From: Oxalobacter sp.
GTDB lineage: Bacteria > Pseudomonadota > Gammaproteobacteria > Burkholderiales > Burkholderiaceae_D
Assembly: GCA_018384065.1 (NCBI GenBank)
Contig: JAHAYL010000004.1
Location: 1 to 64,000 of the forward strand
Reading direction: 5' to 3'
Length of the DNA: 64,000 nt
Part shown: positions 56,974 through 64,000 of the stretch, one piece after another
How positions within the stretch are numbered: position 1 is the first letter of the stretch
How the letters are laid out: every line of letters begins with the position of its first letter
Program-made: the position numbers and the translations under genes
Notes under the pieces: model-generated
The model's database searches: none
Told to the model about the DNA's origin: nothing
The model's input: the letters and a program-made list of their open reading frames with translations, nothing else

Positions 56974-57833
56974 AAAGATTTGATTCACTGCCATATGAAA
57001 AACTCCAGCAGGAGGTGGTTGCCAATGTCAAGGCAGCCTTGGCGGAAGATGTCGGGACAGGTGACCTGACAGCGGCTTTACTGCCAGCAGATGAGACAGC
57101 GGTTGCCCGGTTGATTGTCCGTGAGCAGGCGGTGCTGTGCGGTGTGCCTTGGTTTGAAACCGTCATGGCGATGGTGGATGACCGTATCAAAGTGGAATGG
57201 CGGTATGAAGAAGGGGATGTCATGTCGGCTGGCAGTGAGGTCTGCCGTCTGACCGGCGCAGTCCGTTCCCTGCTGACTGCTGAACGGACATCCTTGAATT
57301 TCCTTCAGCTGCTGTCTGGCGTGGCGACTGCGGTCAGGGAATATGCTGACTTGGTCAAAGGGACATCCGCGGGCATCTATGATACGCGCAAGACCATCCC
57401 GGGGCTGCGGCTTGCCCAGAAATATGCTGTCAGGGTTGGTGGCGGCAACAACCAGCGTCTGGCACTGTATGATGCCATCCTGATCAAGGAAAACCATATC
57501 GCTGCGGCAGGCGGGATTCCTGAAGTCCTGGCAGAAGCGGCGAAGCAGCAGGGTGTACCCGTTCAGATTGAGGTGGAAACCATTGCCCAGCTGAAACAGG
57601 CATTGGCATCCGGTGCGGAGTCCATCATGCTGGACAATTTTTCACTGGACATGATGCGGGAGGCAGTCCAGGTCACCCGGGCAAGTCAGGCAGGGGCGGT
57701 ACTGGAGGCTTCCGGCGGCATCAACCGTGAAACCATCCGTGCGATTGCAGAGACTGGGGTTGACCGGATTTCTATCGGTGAACTGACGAAGTCTGTGAGA
57801 GCCACCGATTATTCATTGCGGATCATTGATTGA
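56970..57833 (+). CDS. nadC: Nicotinate-nucleotide pyrophosphorylase (carboxylating)
   Basis: 287 residues from the ATG at 56970. It converts quinolinate and PRPP to nicotinate mononucleotide. Motifs: [56 protein letters not shown] with the substrate-binding arginines, and [12 protein letters not shown]. It overlaps nadA by 4 bp. With nadE at 36343-37956 it supplies the last steps of de novo NAD synthesis; nadD and nadB must be elsewhere. Confidence 0.96.
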   Translation: MKRFDSLPYEKLQQEVVANVKAALAEDVGTGDLTAALLPADETAVARLIVREQAVLCGVPWFETVMAMVDDRIKVEWRYEEGDVMSAGSEVCRLTGAVRSLLTAERTSLNFLQLLSGVATAVREYADLVKGTSAGIYDTRKTIPGLRLAQKYAVRVGGGNNQRLALYDAILIKENHIAAAGGIPEVLAEAAKQQGVPVQIEVETIAQLKQALASGAESIMLDNFSLDMMREAVQVTRASQAGAVLEASGGINRETIRAIAETGVDRISIGELTKSVRATDYSLRIID

Positions 57834-57967
57834 TCCACCGTTGTCCGCAAGCGGTATCTGATATCCTGATTAGGGAATAATTTTGGCTAGAATTTATCTT
57901 TTATAGTTATATAGTTATTGCATATTATTTATAATTCGGTTTAACTTGTTTTAATGAAAGTTATTGA

Positions 57968-58315
57968 ATGGAAAACAACGATATTGTGACAAAGAAAATT
58001 GACTTGGCAAAACAGCGTGTCCAGAAAGCCCTGCAGGAATATGCGCTCAATATAACCCTCTTGAAAGAAAAGATTGAATGGAAAGACCTGACTGAATTCC
58101 TGACTGCCTGGCAGGAGGAATACAACAGCCAGGCGGCTTCATTGGAAGGCAAGGACAAGCTGTTCCAACTGTCTTTGCTGATCAGCAATCTCGATATCCA
58201 GCTGGATATGCTGCGTGTCACCAAAGGGTGGCAGCAGCTTTCGGAAGATGTGTCTAAACAGGTTGCACTGCCAGCTGAACTGGAAATCATCCAGCAGGCG
58301 GTTGCAGCCATTTAA
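57968..58315 (+). CDS. Small helical protein of unknown function
   Basis: 115 residues, no recognised family. Mostly alpha-helical and coiled-coil-like (KKIDLAKQRVQKALQEYALN, DKLFQLSLLISNLDIQLDML), with no cysteine or membrane segment. The 134 bp upstream are very AT-rich (57885-57960, with TATAAT-like boxes and repeats of TATAGTTATATAG), unlike the region around it. It lies 20 bp before moaE. Confidence 0.6.
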   Translation: MENNDIVTKKIDLAKQRVQKALQEYALNITLLKEKIEWKDLTEFLTAWQEEYNSQAASLEGKDKLFQLSLLISNLDIQLDMLRVTKGWQQLSEDVSKQVALPAELEIIQQAVAAI

Positions 58316-58335
58316 CTTGGTTCATTCCTGTCCAG

Positions 58336-58797
58336 ATGAGCATCCGGATCCAGTCAGAAGATTTCGACCTGTCTACCGAAGTTGCCAGACTGCGGGCAGC
58401 TTCCCCTGCGGTTGGTGCTGTTGTTTCTTTCCTGGGCACTGTCAGGGACATCCATGACAATGGCAGTGACACGGTTTTTTCCATGGAACTGGAACATTAT
58501 CCGGGGATGACGGAGAAAGTCCTGCAGACGCTGGAAACCGAGGTCAGGGCAAGATGGCAGATTGAAGATATGCTGATTATCCATCGTGTCGGCAAATTGG
58601 AACCCACAGACCAGATTGTCCTGGTGGTTGTCTGTTCACGGCACCGTCAGACGGCTTTTGAAGCCTGCGCCTATGCGATGGACATGCTGAAGACCCGCGC
58701 ACCGTTCTGGAAGAAAGAGACAACTGGGAAGGGGAGCCATTGGGTAGAAGCCAAGACTTCGGATGAGGAAGCTTCTGCTGGGTGGAGTAAAAAATGA
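58336..58797 (+). CDS. moaE: Molybdopterin synthase catalytic subunit MoaE
   Basis: 153 residues. It transfers sulfur from MoaD thiocarboxylate to precursor Z. Motifs: SIRIQSEDFDLSTEVARLRA, GAVVSFLGTVRDI, the MELEHYPGMTEKVL segment, HRVGKLEPTDQIV and the active-site lysine region PFWKKETTGKGSHWVEA. Its partner moaD is 17 kb away at 40855-41112. It is overlapped 4 bp by the GIY-YIG gene. Confidence 0.94.
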   Translation: MSIRIQSEDFDLSTEVARLRAASPAVGAVVSFLGTVRDIHDNGSDTVFSMELEHYPGMTEKVLQTLETEVRARWQIEDMLIIHRVGKLEPTDQIVLVVVCSRHRQTAFEACAYAMDMLKTRAPFWKKETTGKGSHWVEAKTSDEEASAGWSKK

Positions 58798-59660
58798 TTA
58801 AGAAAAGATCTGTCAATATGTTACTGCTTGATGAAGCTGTAACGGGTCGTATTAGAGCAGGTATTGCCAATTGGACTGGTGTTGTTTTTAAGGTTCCTAG
58901 AACATATTTAAGTGAATCAAAGAATCGTCCTGAACTCCAACAGACAGGAGTTTATCTGCTGTTTGGTGAGGCTGATGGGGAGAAAGATGGTTGCGTTTAT
59001 GTAGGACAAGCATCAGAACGTGCAAATGGTAACGGTATCCTTGGTCGTATTTTTGAACATGATAAAAATCCGAATAAGAATTATTGGCAAGAGGCAATTA
59101 TCATAACAACAACGGATAATTCTCTTGGTGCAACTGAGATAACTTATTTGGAAAGTCAGCTATATGCTTTGGCTAAACAGACAAACCGCTATGAGGTGAT
59201 GAATATCAACGAACCGACATCTGGAAATGTTACAGAAACAACCGAAGCAGAAATGTCTGCTTTTCTGGAAAATGTCACTGTCCTTGTCGGAATGCTTGGG
59301 TATAGAGTTTTTGAGTCTCTTACCAAAGAAGGTACGAAATCACGTCCAGCAATTTCCTTCTATCTAAAGGAATCAGGGGCTGATGCCAAGATGCAGATGA
59401 CGGATGAAGGTTTTGTTGTCTTAGCAGGCAGCAAACTGAATCTTAAGGAATACGCAAGTTGTTCACCAGGCGTACAGCAGAGAAGGAAAGAATTGACGCA
59501 GGCAAAGATAATTGATGAAAACGGAATCTTGAAAGAGGATCGTCTGTTCAAATCTCCTTCTGGAGCATCAATGTTCTGTCTCAATCGTGCTTCCAATGGC
59601 AAGACTGTATGGAAAGACGAGCAGGGTAGACAGCTTGATGCTTACTTGAAAGAAAACTGA
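58794..59660 (+). CDS. GIY-YIG nuclease-family protein with a C-terminal DUF4357-like domain
   Basis: 288 residues. The GIY-YIG core is visible: TGVYLLFGEADGE, then CVYVGQASERANGNGILGRIFEHD with the R and the late E in ATEITYLESQLYA. This is the GVY...YVG variant. Residues about 190-280 (ISFYLKESGADAKMQMTDEG, FVVLAGSKL, QRRKELTQAKIIDENGIL) match the DUF4357 domain that follows such nucleases in defence and mobile genes. It is more AT-rich than its neighbours and has a different codon style, suggesting later acquisition. It is coupled by 4 bp to moaE. Function unknown. Confidence 0.86.
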   Translation: MIKKRSVNMLLLDEAVTGRIRAGIANWTGVVFKVPRTYLSESKNRPELQQTGVYLLFGEADGEKDGCVYVGQASERANGNGILGRIFEHDKNPNKNYWQEAIIITTTDNSLGATEITYLESQLYALAKQTNRYEVMNINEPTSGNVTETTEAEMSAFLENVTVLVGMLGYRVFESLTKEGTKSRPAISFYLKESGADAKMQMTDEGFVVLAGSKLNLKEYASCSPGVQQRRKELTQAKIIDENGILKEDRLFKSPSGASMFCLNRASNGKTVWKDEQGRQLDAYLKEN

Positions 59661-59761
59661 TAAAAAATATAAATCGACCTGTTTTTTTTGCATCTGTAAG
59701 ATGAAAGGAATTTCGGCAGACTGGCTTGATGCTTCAAGCGGGCTGGATTATGATTTCTATC

Positions 59762-59830
59762 CAAGGGCGATGGTGTTCCGCCTTATCTTGTATAGAACCG
59801 CTGTTTAGAACAGCTGATGACGCCTGTCTT
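59762..59830 (+). promoter_or_regulatory. Fluoride riboswitch (crcB motif) upstream of crcB
   Basis: The conserved fluoride aptamer blocks occur in order: GGGCGATGGTGTTCCGCC (59765-59782), a middle stem and AACCGCTGTTTAGAACAGCT-like hairpin (about 59796-59815), and CTGATGACGCCT (59814-59825). They match the known crcB RNA consensus, with GGCGATGG at the start and GCTGATGACGCCT at the end. The 3' ACGCCT of the aptamer is also the left arm of the terminator that follows, so fluoride binding would prevent termination. crcB begins 83 bp further on. The consensus was recalled; a covariance-model search would settle it. Confidence 0.9.
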
Positions 59831-59861
59831 ATCACTGGAATGGTGAGGGCAGGCGTTTTTT
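59820..59861 (+). terminator. Riboswitch-controlled terminator before crcB
   Basis: ACGCCTG (59820-59826) pairs with CAGGCGT (59850-59856), enclosing an inner stem around TTATCACTGGAATGGTGA, followed by TTTTTT. The left arm overlaps the 3' end of the fluoride aptamer, the standard mutually exclusive design. Confidence 0.88.
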
Positions 59862-59912
59862 CATGCCTGCTTTCCCTTCCGGAAAAAATTGTCTGGAATC
59901 ATTGAAAGGAAA

Positions 59913-60293
59913 ATGATGGGTTGGATTGCGGTTGGTGTCGGTGCTGCCTGTGGCGCCTGGTTACGGTGGATCCTGGGGAATCTGCTGAATGCTGTGCATG
60001 GCTATATTCCATTGGGGACGTTGGCGGCTAATCTTGCTGGAGGGTATCTGATTGGTGTTGCCACGGCGTTTTTCAGCAGTCATGCAGGTATCAGCCCTGA
60101 ATGGAGGCTGTTGATTGTGACTGGCTTCATGGGTGGCCTGACGACGTTCTCGACATTCTCCTCAGAGACGATGCTGCTACTCCAGCGTGGCGAATATCTG
60201 TGGGCGGGTGCACAACTGATGCTGCATGTTGTGGGTTCGATTCTGCTGTGCCTGGCGGGCTTTGCCAGTTACCGGGTTCTTGCCGGGGCTTAG
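59913..60293 (+). CDS. crcB: Fluoride exporter CrcB (Fluc)
   Basis: 126 residues from the ATG at 59913, close behind AAAGGA; ATG 59916 also fits. Four membrane helices. The Fluc signatures are present: GAACGAWLRWILG-like GAACGAWLRWIL, PLGTLAANLAGGYLIG and GFMGGLTTFSTFSSE, the phenylalanine/threonine-lined ion path. The dual-topology dimer is an F- channel in the inner membrane. The riboswitch upstream fixes the function. It lies 130 bp before clpB. Confidence 0.95.
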   Translation: MMGWIAVGVGAACGAWLRWILGNLLNAVHGYIPLGTLAANLAGGYLIGVATAFFSSHAGISPEWRLLIVTGFMGGLTTFSTFSSETMLLLQRGEYLWAGAQLMLHVVGSILLCLAGFASYRVLAGA

Positions 60294-60364
60294 TGGCTTT
60301 ACCTGCCGGTGAGGTGGTTTGTTGTCTTTCTGTGAATTTCTCCAAAATTTTGTTGTAAAAACCC

Positions 60365-60392
60365 CTTGAAAGTGGTGTTTTGCACCTTATAT
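60365..60392 (+). promoter_or_regulatory. Heat-shock (sigma-32-like) promoter of clpB
   Basis: CTTGAAA (60365-60371), 13 bp, CCTTATAT (60385-60392): the -35 is a perfect match to the sigma-32 consensus CTTGAAA, and the -10 keeps the CC..AT.T pattern of CCCCATNT. Start codon 31 bp downstream. This fits clpB, a classical heat-shock gene. Confidence 0.8.
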
Positions 60393-60423
60393 GGGTAGTA
60401 ACACAAACAATTTGGAGGTTGTC

Positions 60424-63015
60424 ATGCGTCAAGACAAATTAACAACGAAATTACAGGAAGCCATTTCGGATGCGCATAGCCTGGCTGTTGGCAACGACAA
60501 TCAGTACATCGAACCGTCACATCTGCTGTTGGCGATGCTGCAGCAGGGCGATGGCAGTACCCGTTCGTTGCTGGAACGCGCGGGTGTCAATGTTGCACGG
60601 CTTGAGTCTTCCTTGAAAACCGCCGTTGACCGTCTCCCGAAAGTCACCGGTACCGGTGGGGATATCCAGATCAGCAGGGACTTGATGAACCTGTTGAACC
60701 TGACTGGACGGGAAGCCATTAAACGGAAAGACCAGTTCATTGCCAGTGAGATGGTCCTGCTGGCATTGCTGGAAGACAAGTCAGAGGCAGGGCGTCTTGC
60801 CCGTGAGGCTGGTCTGACACGGAGTGCCTTGGAATCAACGGTTAAAGCAGTGAGAGGAGATGGAACAGTGAATTCTGCAGATGCTGAATCCCAGCGGGAA
60901 GCCTTGAAGAAATATACGCTGGACCTGACGGAACGTGCCCGGAGCGGCAAACTGGACCCGGTCATCGGCCGTGATGATGAAATCCGGCGTGCCATCCAGG
61001 TGCTGCAGCGGCGTACCAAGAACAATCCGGTCCTGATTGGTGAACCGGGTGTCGGCAAGACGGCGATTGTCGAAGGGCTTGCCCAGCGTATCGTCAATGA
61101 AGAAGTTCCTGAAAGCCTGAAAGGCAAACGGGTGCTTGCTTTGGATATGGCAGCCCTGCTGGCCGGTGCGAAATACCGTGGTGAATTCGAGGAACGTCTG
61201 AAAGCCGTCCTGAATGAACTGGCGAAAGACGAAGGGCAGGATATTGTCTTCATCGATGAAATCCACACGATGGTCGGTGCCGGTAAGTCAGAAGGGGCGA
61301 TGGATGCCGGCAATATGCTGAAACCGGCGTTGGCACGCGGTGAGCTGCACTGCGTGGGGGCGACGACTCTGGATGAGTACCGCAAATATATTGAAAAAGA
61401 TGCAGCCCTGGAACGCCGTTTCCAGAAGATCATGGTGGATGAGCCTTCTGTCGAAGACACGATTGCAATCCTCCGTGGCTTGCAGGAAAAATATGAAATG
61501 CATCATGGGGTTGAGATTTCCGATCCGGCAATCATTGCGGCTGCGGAACTGTCCAACCGTTACATCACTGACCGGTTCCTGCCAGACAAGGCGATTGACC
61601 TGATTGATGAAGCGGCTTCCCGCATCAAGATGGAAATCGATTCCAAGCCGGAAGTCATGGACAAGCTGGACCGTAAGATCATCCAGCTGAAGATTGAACG
61701 GGAAGCTGTCCGTAAGGAAACGGATGATGCGTCCAAGAAACGGATGGCATTGCTGGAAGAAGAAATCGCGCGTCTTGAAAAAGAATATGCCGATTATGAC
61801 GAAATCCTGAAAGCAGAAAAGGCTTCTGTCGAAGGATCAAAGCATACGAAGGAGGAAATTGAAAAGGTACGGCTTCAGATTGATGAAGCGAAACGTCAGG
61901 GCAATTACCAGAAGATGTCAGAACTGATGTATGGCATCCTGCCTGACTTGGAAAAACGGCTGAAAGCAGAAACCGGCGGTAGCAAGGCTGATGCAAAACC
62001 GAAACTGCTCCGTACAGAGGTCGATGCAGAAGAAATCGCAGAAGTTGTTTCGCGTGCAACCGGCATTCCGGTCTCCAAGATGATGGAAGGTGAAAGGGCG
62101 AAACTGCTGCGTATGGAAGATGAACTGCATAAACGTGTCATCGGTCAGCATGAAGCGGTTGTCGCGGTTTCTGAAGCCATCCGCCGTTCACGTGCCGGGC
62201 TGTCTGACCCGAACAGGCCTTATGGCTCATTCATGTTCCTTGGACCGACCGGTGTCGGTAAGACGGAACTGTGCAAGGCTTTGGCAGCATTCCTGTTCGA
62301 TACGGAAGATGCGATGATCCGTATCGACATGAGTGAGTTCATGGAAAAACATTCGGTTGCGCGGCTGATTGGTGCGCCTCCGGGTTATGTCGGCTATGAA
62401 GAAGGTGGCTACCTGACGGAAGCGGTCCGCCGTAAACCGTACAGTGTCATCCTGCTGGATGAAATTGAAAAAGCCCATCCGGATGTCTTCAATGTCCTGC
62501 TGCAGGTCTTGGATGACGGTCGGATGACGGATGGCCAGGGACGGACGGTTGACTTCAAGAACACGGTCATTGTCATGACATCGAACTTGGGTTCACACCT
62601 GATCCAGTCGATGGCAGGCAGTGGGCAGAAGGCAATCAAGGATGCAGTCATGGGCGAGGTCCAGCAGCATTTCAGGCCGGAATTCATCAACCGTATTGAT
62701 GAGATTGTGGTCTTCCATGCACTGGATGACAAGAACATCGGTTCTATCGCACGTATCCAGCTGGATCTGCTGAACAAGCGTCTGGTTGCAATGGATATGT
62801 CGCTGGAAATCTCGGATGCGGCACTGCATAAGATTGCCGATGCCGGGTTTGATCCGCTGTTCGGGGCACGTCCACTGAAACGGGCTGTCCAGAACCTCAT
62901 CGAAAATCCGCTGTCCAAGGAAATCCTCGAAGGGAAGTTCGGACCGGGTGATGTTGTCCAGATTGATGTTGAGAACGATAAACTGGCATTCAACAAGAAA
63001 GCCAAGGCAGACTGA
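60424..63015 (+). CDS. clpB: ATP-dependent chaperone ClpB
   Basis: 863 residues from the ATG at 60424, 5 bases behind GGAGG (60414-60418); ATG 60391 is inside the promoter. ClpB rescues aggregated proteins together with DnaK. N-domain (1-145), AAA-1 with Walker A GEPGVGKT (206-213), the M-domain coiled coil (about 405-525, [29 protein letters not shown]), AAA-2 with Walker A GPTGVGKT near 608, and the tyrosine pore loop [16 protein letters not shown]. No IGF/IGL ClpP loop is visible in AAA-2, as expected for a disaggregase. Preceded by a sigma-32-like promoter. Confidence 0.97.
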   Translation: MRQDKLTTKLQEAISDAHSLAVGNDNQYIEPSHLLLAMLQQGDGSTRSLLERAGVNVARLESSLKTAVDRLPKVTGTGGDIQISRDLMNLLNLTGREAIKRKDQFIASEMVLLALLEDKSEAGRLAREAGLTRSALESTVKAVRGDGTVNSADAESQREALKKYTLDLTERARSGKLDPVIGRDDEIRRAIQVLQRRTKNNPVLIGEPGVGKTAIVEGLAQRIVNEEVPESLKGKRVLALDMAALLAGAKYRGEFEERLKAVLNELAKDEGQDIVFIDEIHTMVGAGKSEGAMDAGNMLKPALARGELHCVGATTLDEYRKYIEKDAALERRFQKIMVDEPSVEDTIAILRGLQEKYEMHHGVEISDPAIIAAAELSNRYITDRFLPDKAIDLIDEAASRIKMEIDSKPEVMDKLDRKIIQLKIEREAVRKETDDASKKRMALLEEEIARLEKEYADYDEILKAEKASVEGSKHTKEEIEKVRLQIDEAKRQGNYQKMSELMYGILPDLEKRLKAETGGSKADAKPKLLRTEVDAEEIAEVVSRATGIPVSKMMEGERAKLLRMEDELHKRVIGQHEAVVAVSEAIRRSRAGLSDPNRPYGSFMFLGPTGVGKTELCKALAAFLFDTEDAMIRIDMSEFMEKHSVARLIGAPPGYVGYEEGGYLTEAVRRKPYSVILLDEIEKAHPDVFNVLLQVLDDGRMTDGQGRTVDFKNTVIVMTSNLGSHLIQSMAGSGQKAIKDAVMGEVQQHFRPEFINRIDEIVVFHALDDKNIGSIARIQLDLLNKRLVAMDMSLEISDAALHKIADAGFDPLFGARPLKRAVQNLIENPLSKEILEGKFGPGDVVQIDVENDKLAFNKKAKAD

Positions 63016-63030
63016 CAGTCCAGTCCTCTG

Positions 63031-63060
63031 AAAGAGCCGGGTAGCCCCCGGCTCTTTCTG
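63031..63060. terminator. Bidirectional terminator between clpB and phoH
   Basis: AAAGAGCCGGG (63031-63041) pairs with CCCGGCTCTTT (63047-63057) around a 5-base loop, with A and T tails for both directions. It ends 9 bp before the phoH stop. Confidence 0.88.
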
Positions 63061-63068
63061 TGTCTGGG

Positions 63069-64000
63069 TTACAAGACATCCCCGGCGTAATCCGCCAACC
63101 GGGAACGTTCACCCCGGGCAAGCAGGATATGGCCACTGTGCTGCCAGCCTTTGAAACGGTCAACGACATAGGTCAGGCCACTGGAGCCTTCTGTCAGGTA
63201 GGGGGTGTCAATCTGCGCAAGGTTGCCAAGGCAGACAATCTTGGTACCCGGACCTGCCCGGGTAATCAGGGTCTTCATCTGCTTCGGGGTCAGGTTCTGG
63301 GCTTCATCGATGATCAGGTATTTCTTGAGGAAGGTCCTGCCACGCATGAAGTTCATCGATTTGATGGAGATACGGGACTGGATCAGGTCACGGGTCGTCT
63401 GCCGTTCCCATGAACCGGCATCCTTGTTACCGGATGTCAGGACTTCAAGGTTGTCATCGAGTGCGCCCATCCAAGGCGACATTTTCTCTTCTTCGGTACC
63501 CGGCAGGAAACCGATGTCTTCCCCGATCGGGATGGTTGGCCGGGTGACGATGACTTCATCATACCGCTGGCTTTCAAAGACCTGCGAAAGGCCAGCCGCC
63601 AGTGTCAGCAGGGTTTTGCCGGTACCTGCCTGACCGACAACAGTCACAAAATCGATGTCAGGGTCCATCAGGAGGTTCAGCGCAAAGTTCTGTTCGGTGT
63701 TCCTGGCATGGATGCCCCAGACATTGTCTTTCCCTGCGGTGTAGTCATGCAGCGTCTTGATGGAAGCGGTTCCATTGTCGATGGCTGTGACACGTGCTTG
63801 GAAGGGCGGGAAGGTCTCATTCTGTTCCAGATAGACAAACTGGTTGACCTGGAGTGAGGGGACAGCCGGTCCCTGGAAGGTATAGACCGTCTGGCTGTAA
63901 CCATGATGGTCATTCTCCGCATGGGTTTTCAGGTTGGTGCCGTTGGTATCCCAGAAATCGTCTGGCAGCTGCAGGAGGCCAGGATACAGCAGGTCCTGGT
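63069..64000 (-). CDS. phoH: PhoH-family ATPase (partial, 5' end outside the window)
   Basis: The frame is open without a stop from 63069 to the right edge, giving the last about 310 residues. The ATPase part shows Walker A VVGQAGTGKTLLTLA, the TRPTIPIGEDIGFLPGTEEE segment, Walker B KYLIIDEAQNLTPKQMKTL and the end LARGERSRLADYAGDVL. The part before it (QVNQFVYLEQNETFPPFQAR, TLHDYTAGKDNVWGIHARNT) is the linker seen in PIN-PhoH (PhoH2/YlaK-type) proteins, so a PIN ribonuclease domain is expected beyond the edge. These are RNA-binding ATPases with proposed RNase/helicase activity. Confidence 0.93.
   Translation of the reverse strand, partial: QDLLYPGLLQLPDDFWDTNGTNLKTHAENDHHGYSQTVYTFQGPAVPSLQVNQFVYLEQNETFPPFQARVTAIDNGTASIKTLHDYTAGKDNVWGIHARNTEQNFALNLLMDPDIDFVTVVGQAGTGKTLLTLAAGLSQVFESQRYDEVIVTRPTIPIGEDIGFLPGTEEEKMSPWMGALDDNLEVLTSGNKDAGSWERQTTRDLIQSRISIKSMNFMRGRTFLKKYLIIDEAQNLTPKQMKTLITRAGPGTKIVCLGNLAQIDTPYLTEGSSGLTYVVDRFKGWQHSGHILLARGERSRLADYAGDVL

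Noticed and set aside
59701-59808. 35-codon ORF just before crcB
   Set aside because: It lies across the fluoride aptamer, whose conserved bases explain the sequence better than coding does.
60501-61460. 319-codon minus-strand ORF inside clpB
   Set aside because: Serine/arginine-rich shadow of a certain gene.

Overview
The window is a stretch of chromosome from a betaproteobacterium, most likely order Burkholderiales. The evidence is the block carB-greA-yhbY-rlmE-ftsH-folP-glmM, the proteins themselves and the runs thrC-moeA-moaD, queE-queD-tadA-ldcA and nadA-nadC. Base composition looks near 50% GC, low for Burkholderiales, and there is an oxygen-independent ubiquinone module (ubiU-ubiV-ubiT). 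Together these suggest an anaerobic or microaerobic host-associated member; an Oxalobacter-like organism would fit, but this is inference. There is no phage, insertion sequence or CRISPR array.

Layout. 1-6.5 kb: carB 3' end, greA, yhbY, rlmE, ftsH, folP, glmM and a tRNA-Pro(UGG) with its own promoter and terminator. 6.5-18.8 kb: accessory block with two unknown genes, a PIN-toxin/Phd-antitoxin pair, a membrane-anchored methyltransferase, an APC permease, an aldo/keto reductase, an exported metallo-hydrolase, a three-gene HlyD/RbbA/YhhJ-type ABC export operon and a second toxin-antitoxin pair. 18.8-21.2 kb: ubiUVT. 21.2-25.9 kb: surface-adhesin module: trimeric autotransporter, a TpgA-like lipoprotein and an orphan HigA-type regulator, bracketed by two near-identical terminator hairpins. 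26-41 kb: mfd, ispF, lolA, ftsK, a VWA protein, a frameshifted Smr gene, a Sel1 lipoprotein, glnB, nadE, thrC, moeA, moaD. 41-44 kb: metallo-hydrolase and FrnE-type DsbA gene divergent from a TetR gene, with paired inverted operators between them. 44-48 kb: rpmG, rpmB, guaB, guaA. 47.9-53.1 kb: an autotransporter with a zinc-protease-like HEMMH motif and three small exported proteins, two of them tandem paralogues. 53-58 kb: queE, queD, tadA, ldcA, nadA, nadC. 58-64 kb: moaE, a GIY-YIG protein of different base composition, a fluoride riboswitch with crcB, clpB behind a heat-shock-type promoter, and the 3' part of phoH.

How it fits together. Housekeeping functions dominate: purine (guaBA), NAD (nadA, nadC, nadE beside a PII gene), queuosine (queE, queD), molybdopterin (moeA, moaD, moaE), folate and cell-wall precursors (folP, glmM, ldcA), and proteostasis (ftsH, clpB). 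Surface and export functions form the variable layer. The best regulatory calls made from sequence alone are the fluoride riboswitch/terminator ahead of crcB, the sigma-32-like promoter ahead of clpB, two perfect-palindrome toxin-antitoxin operators, and the 19-bp inverted operator pair between frnE and the TetR gene.
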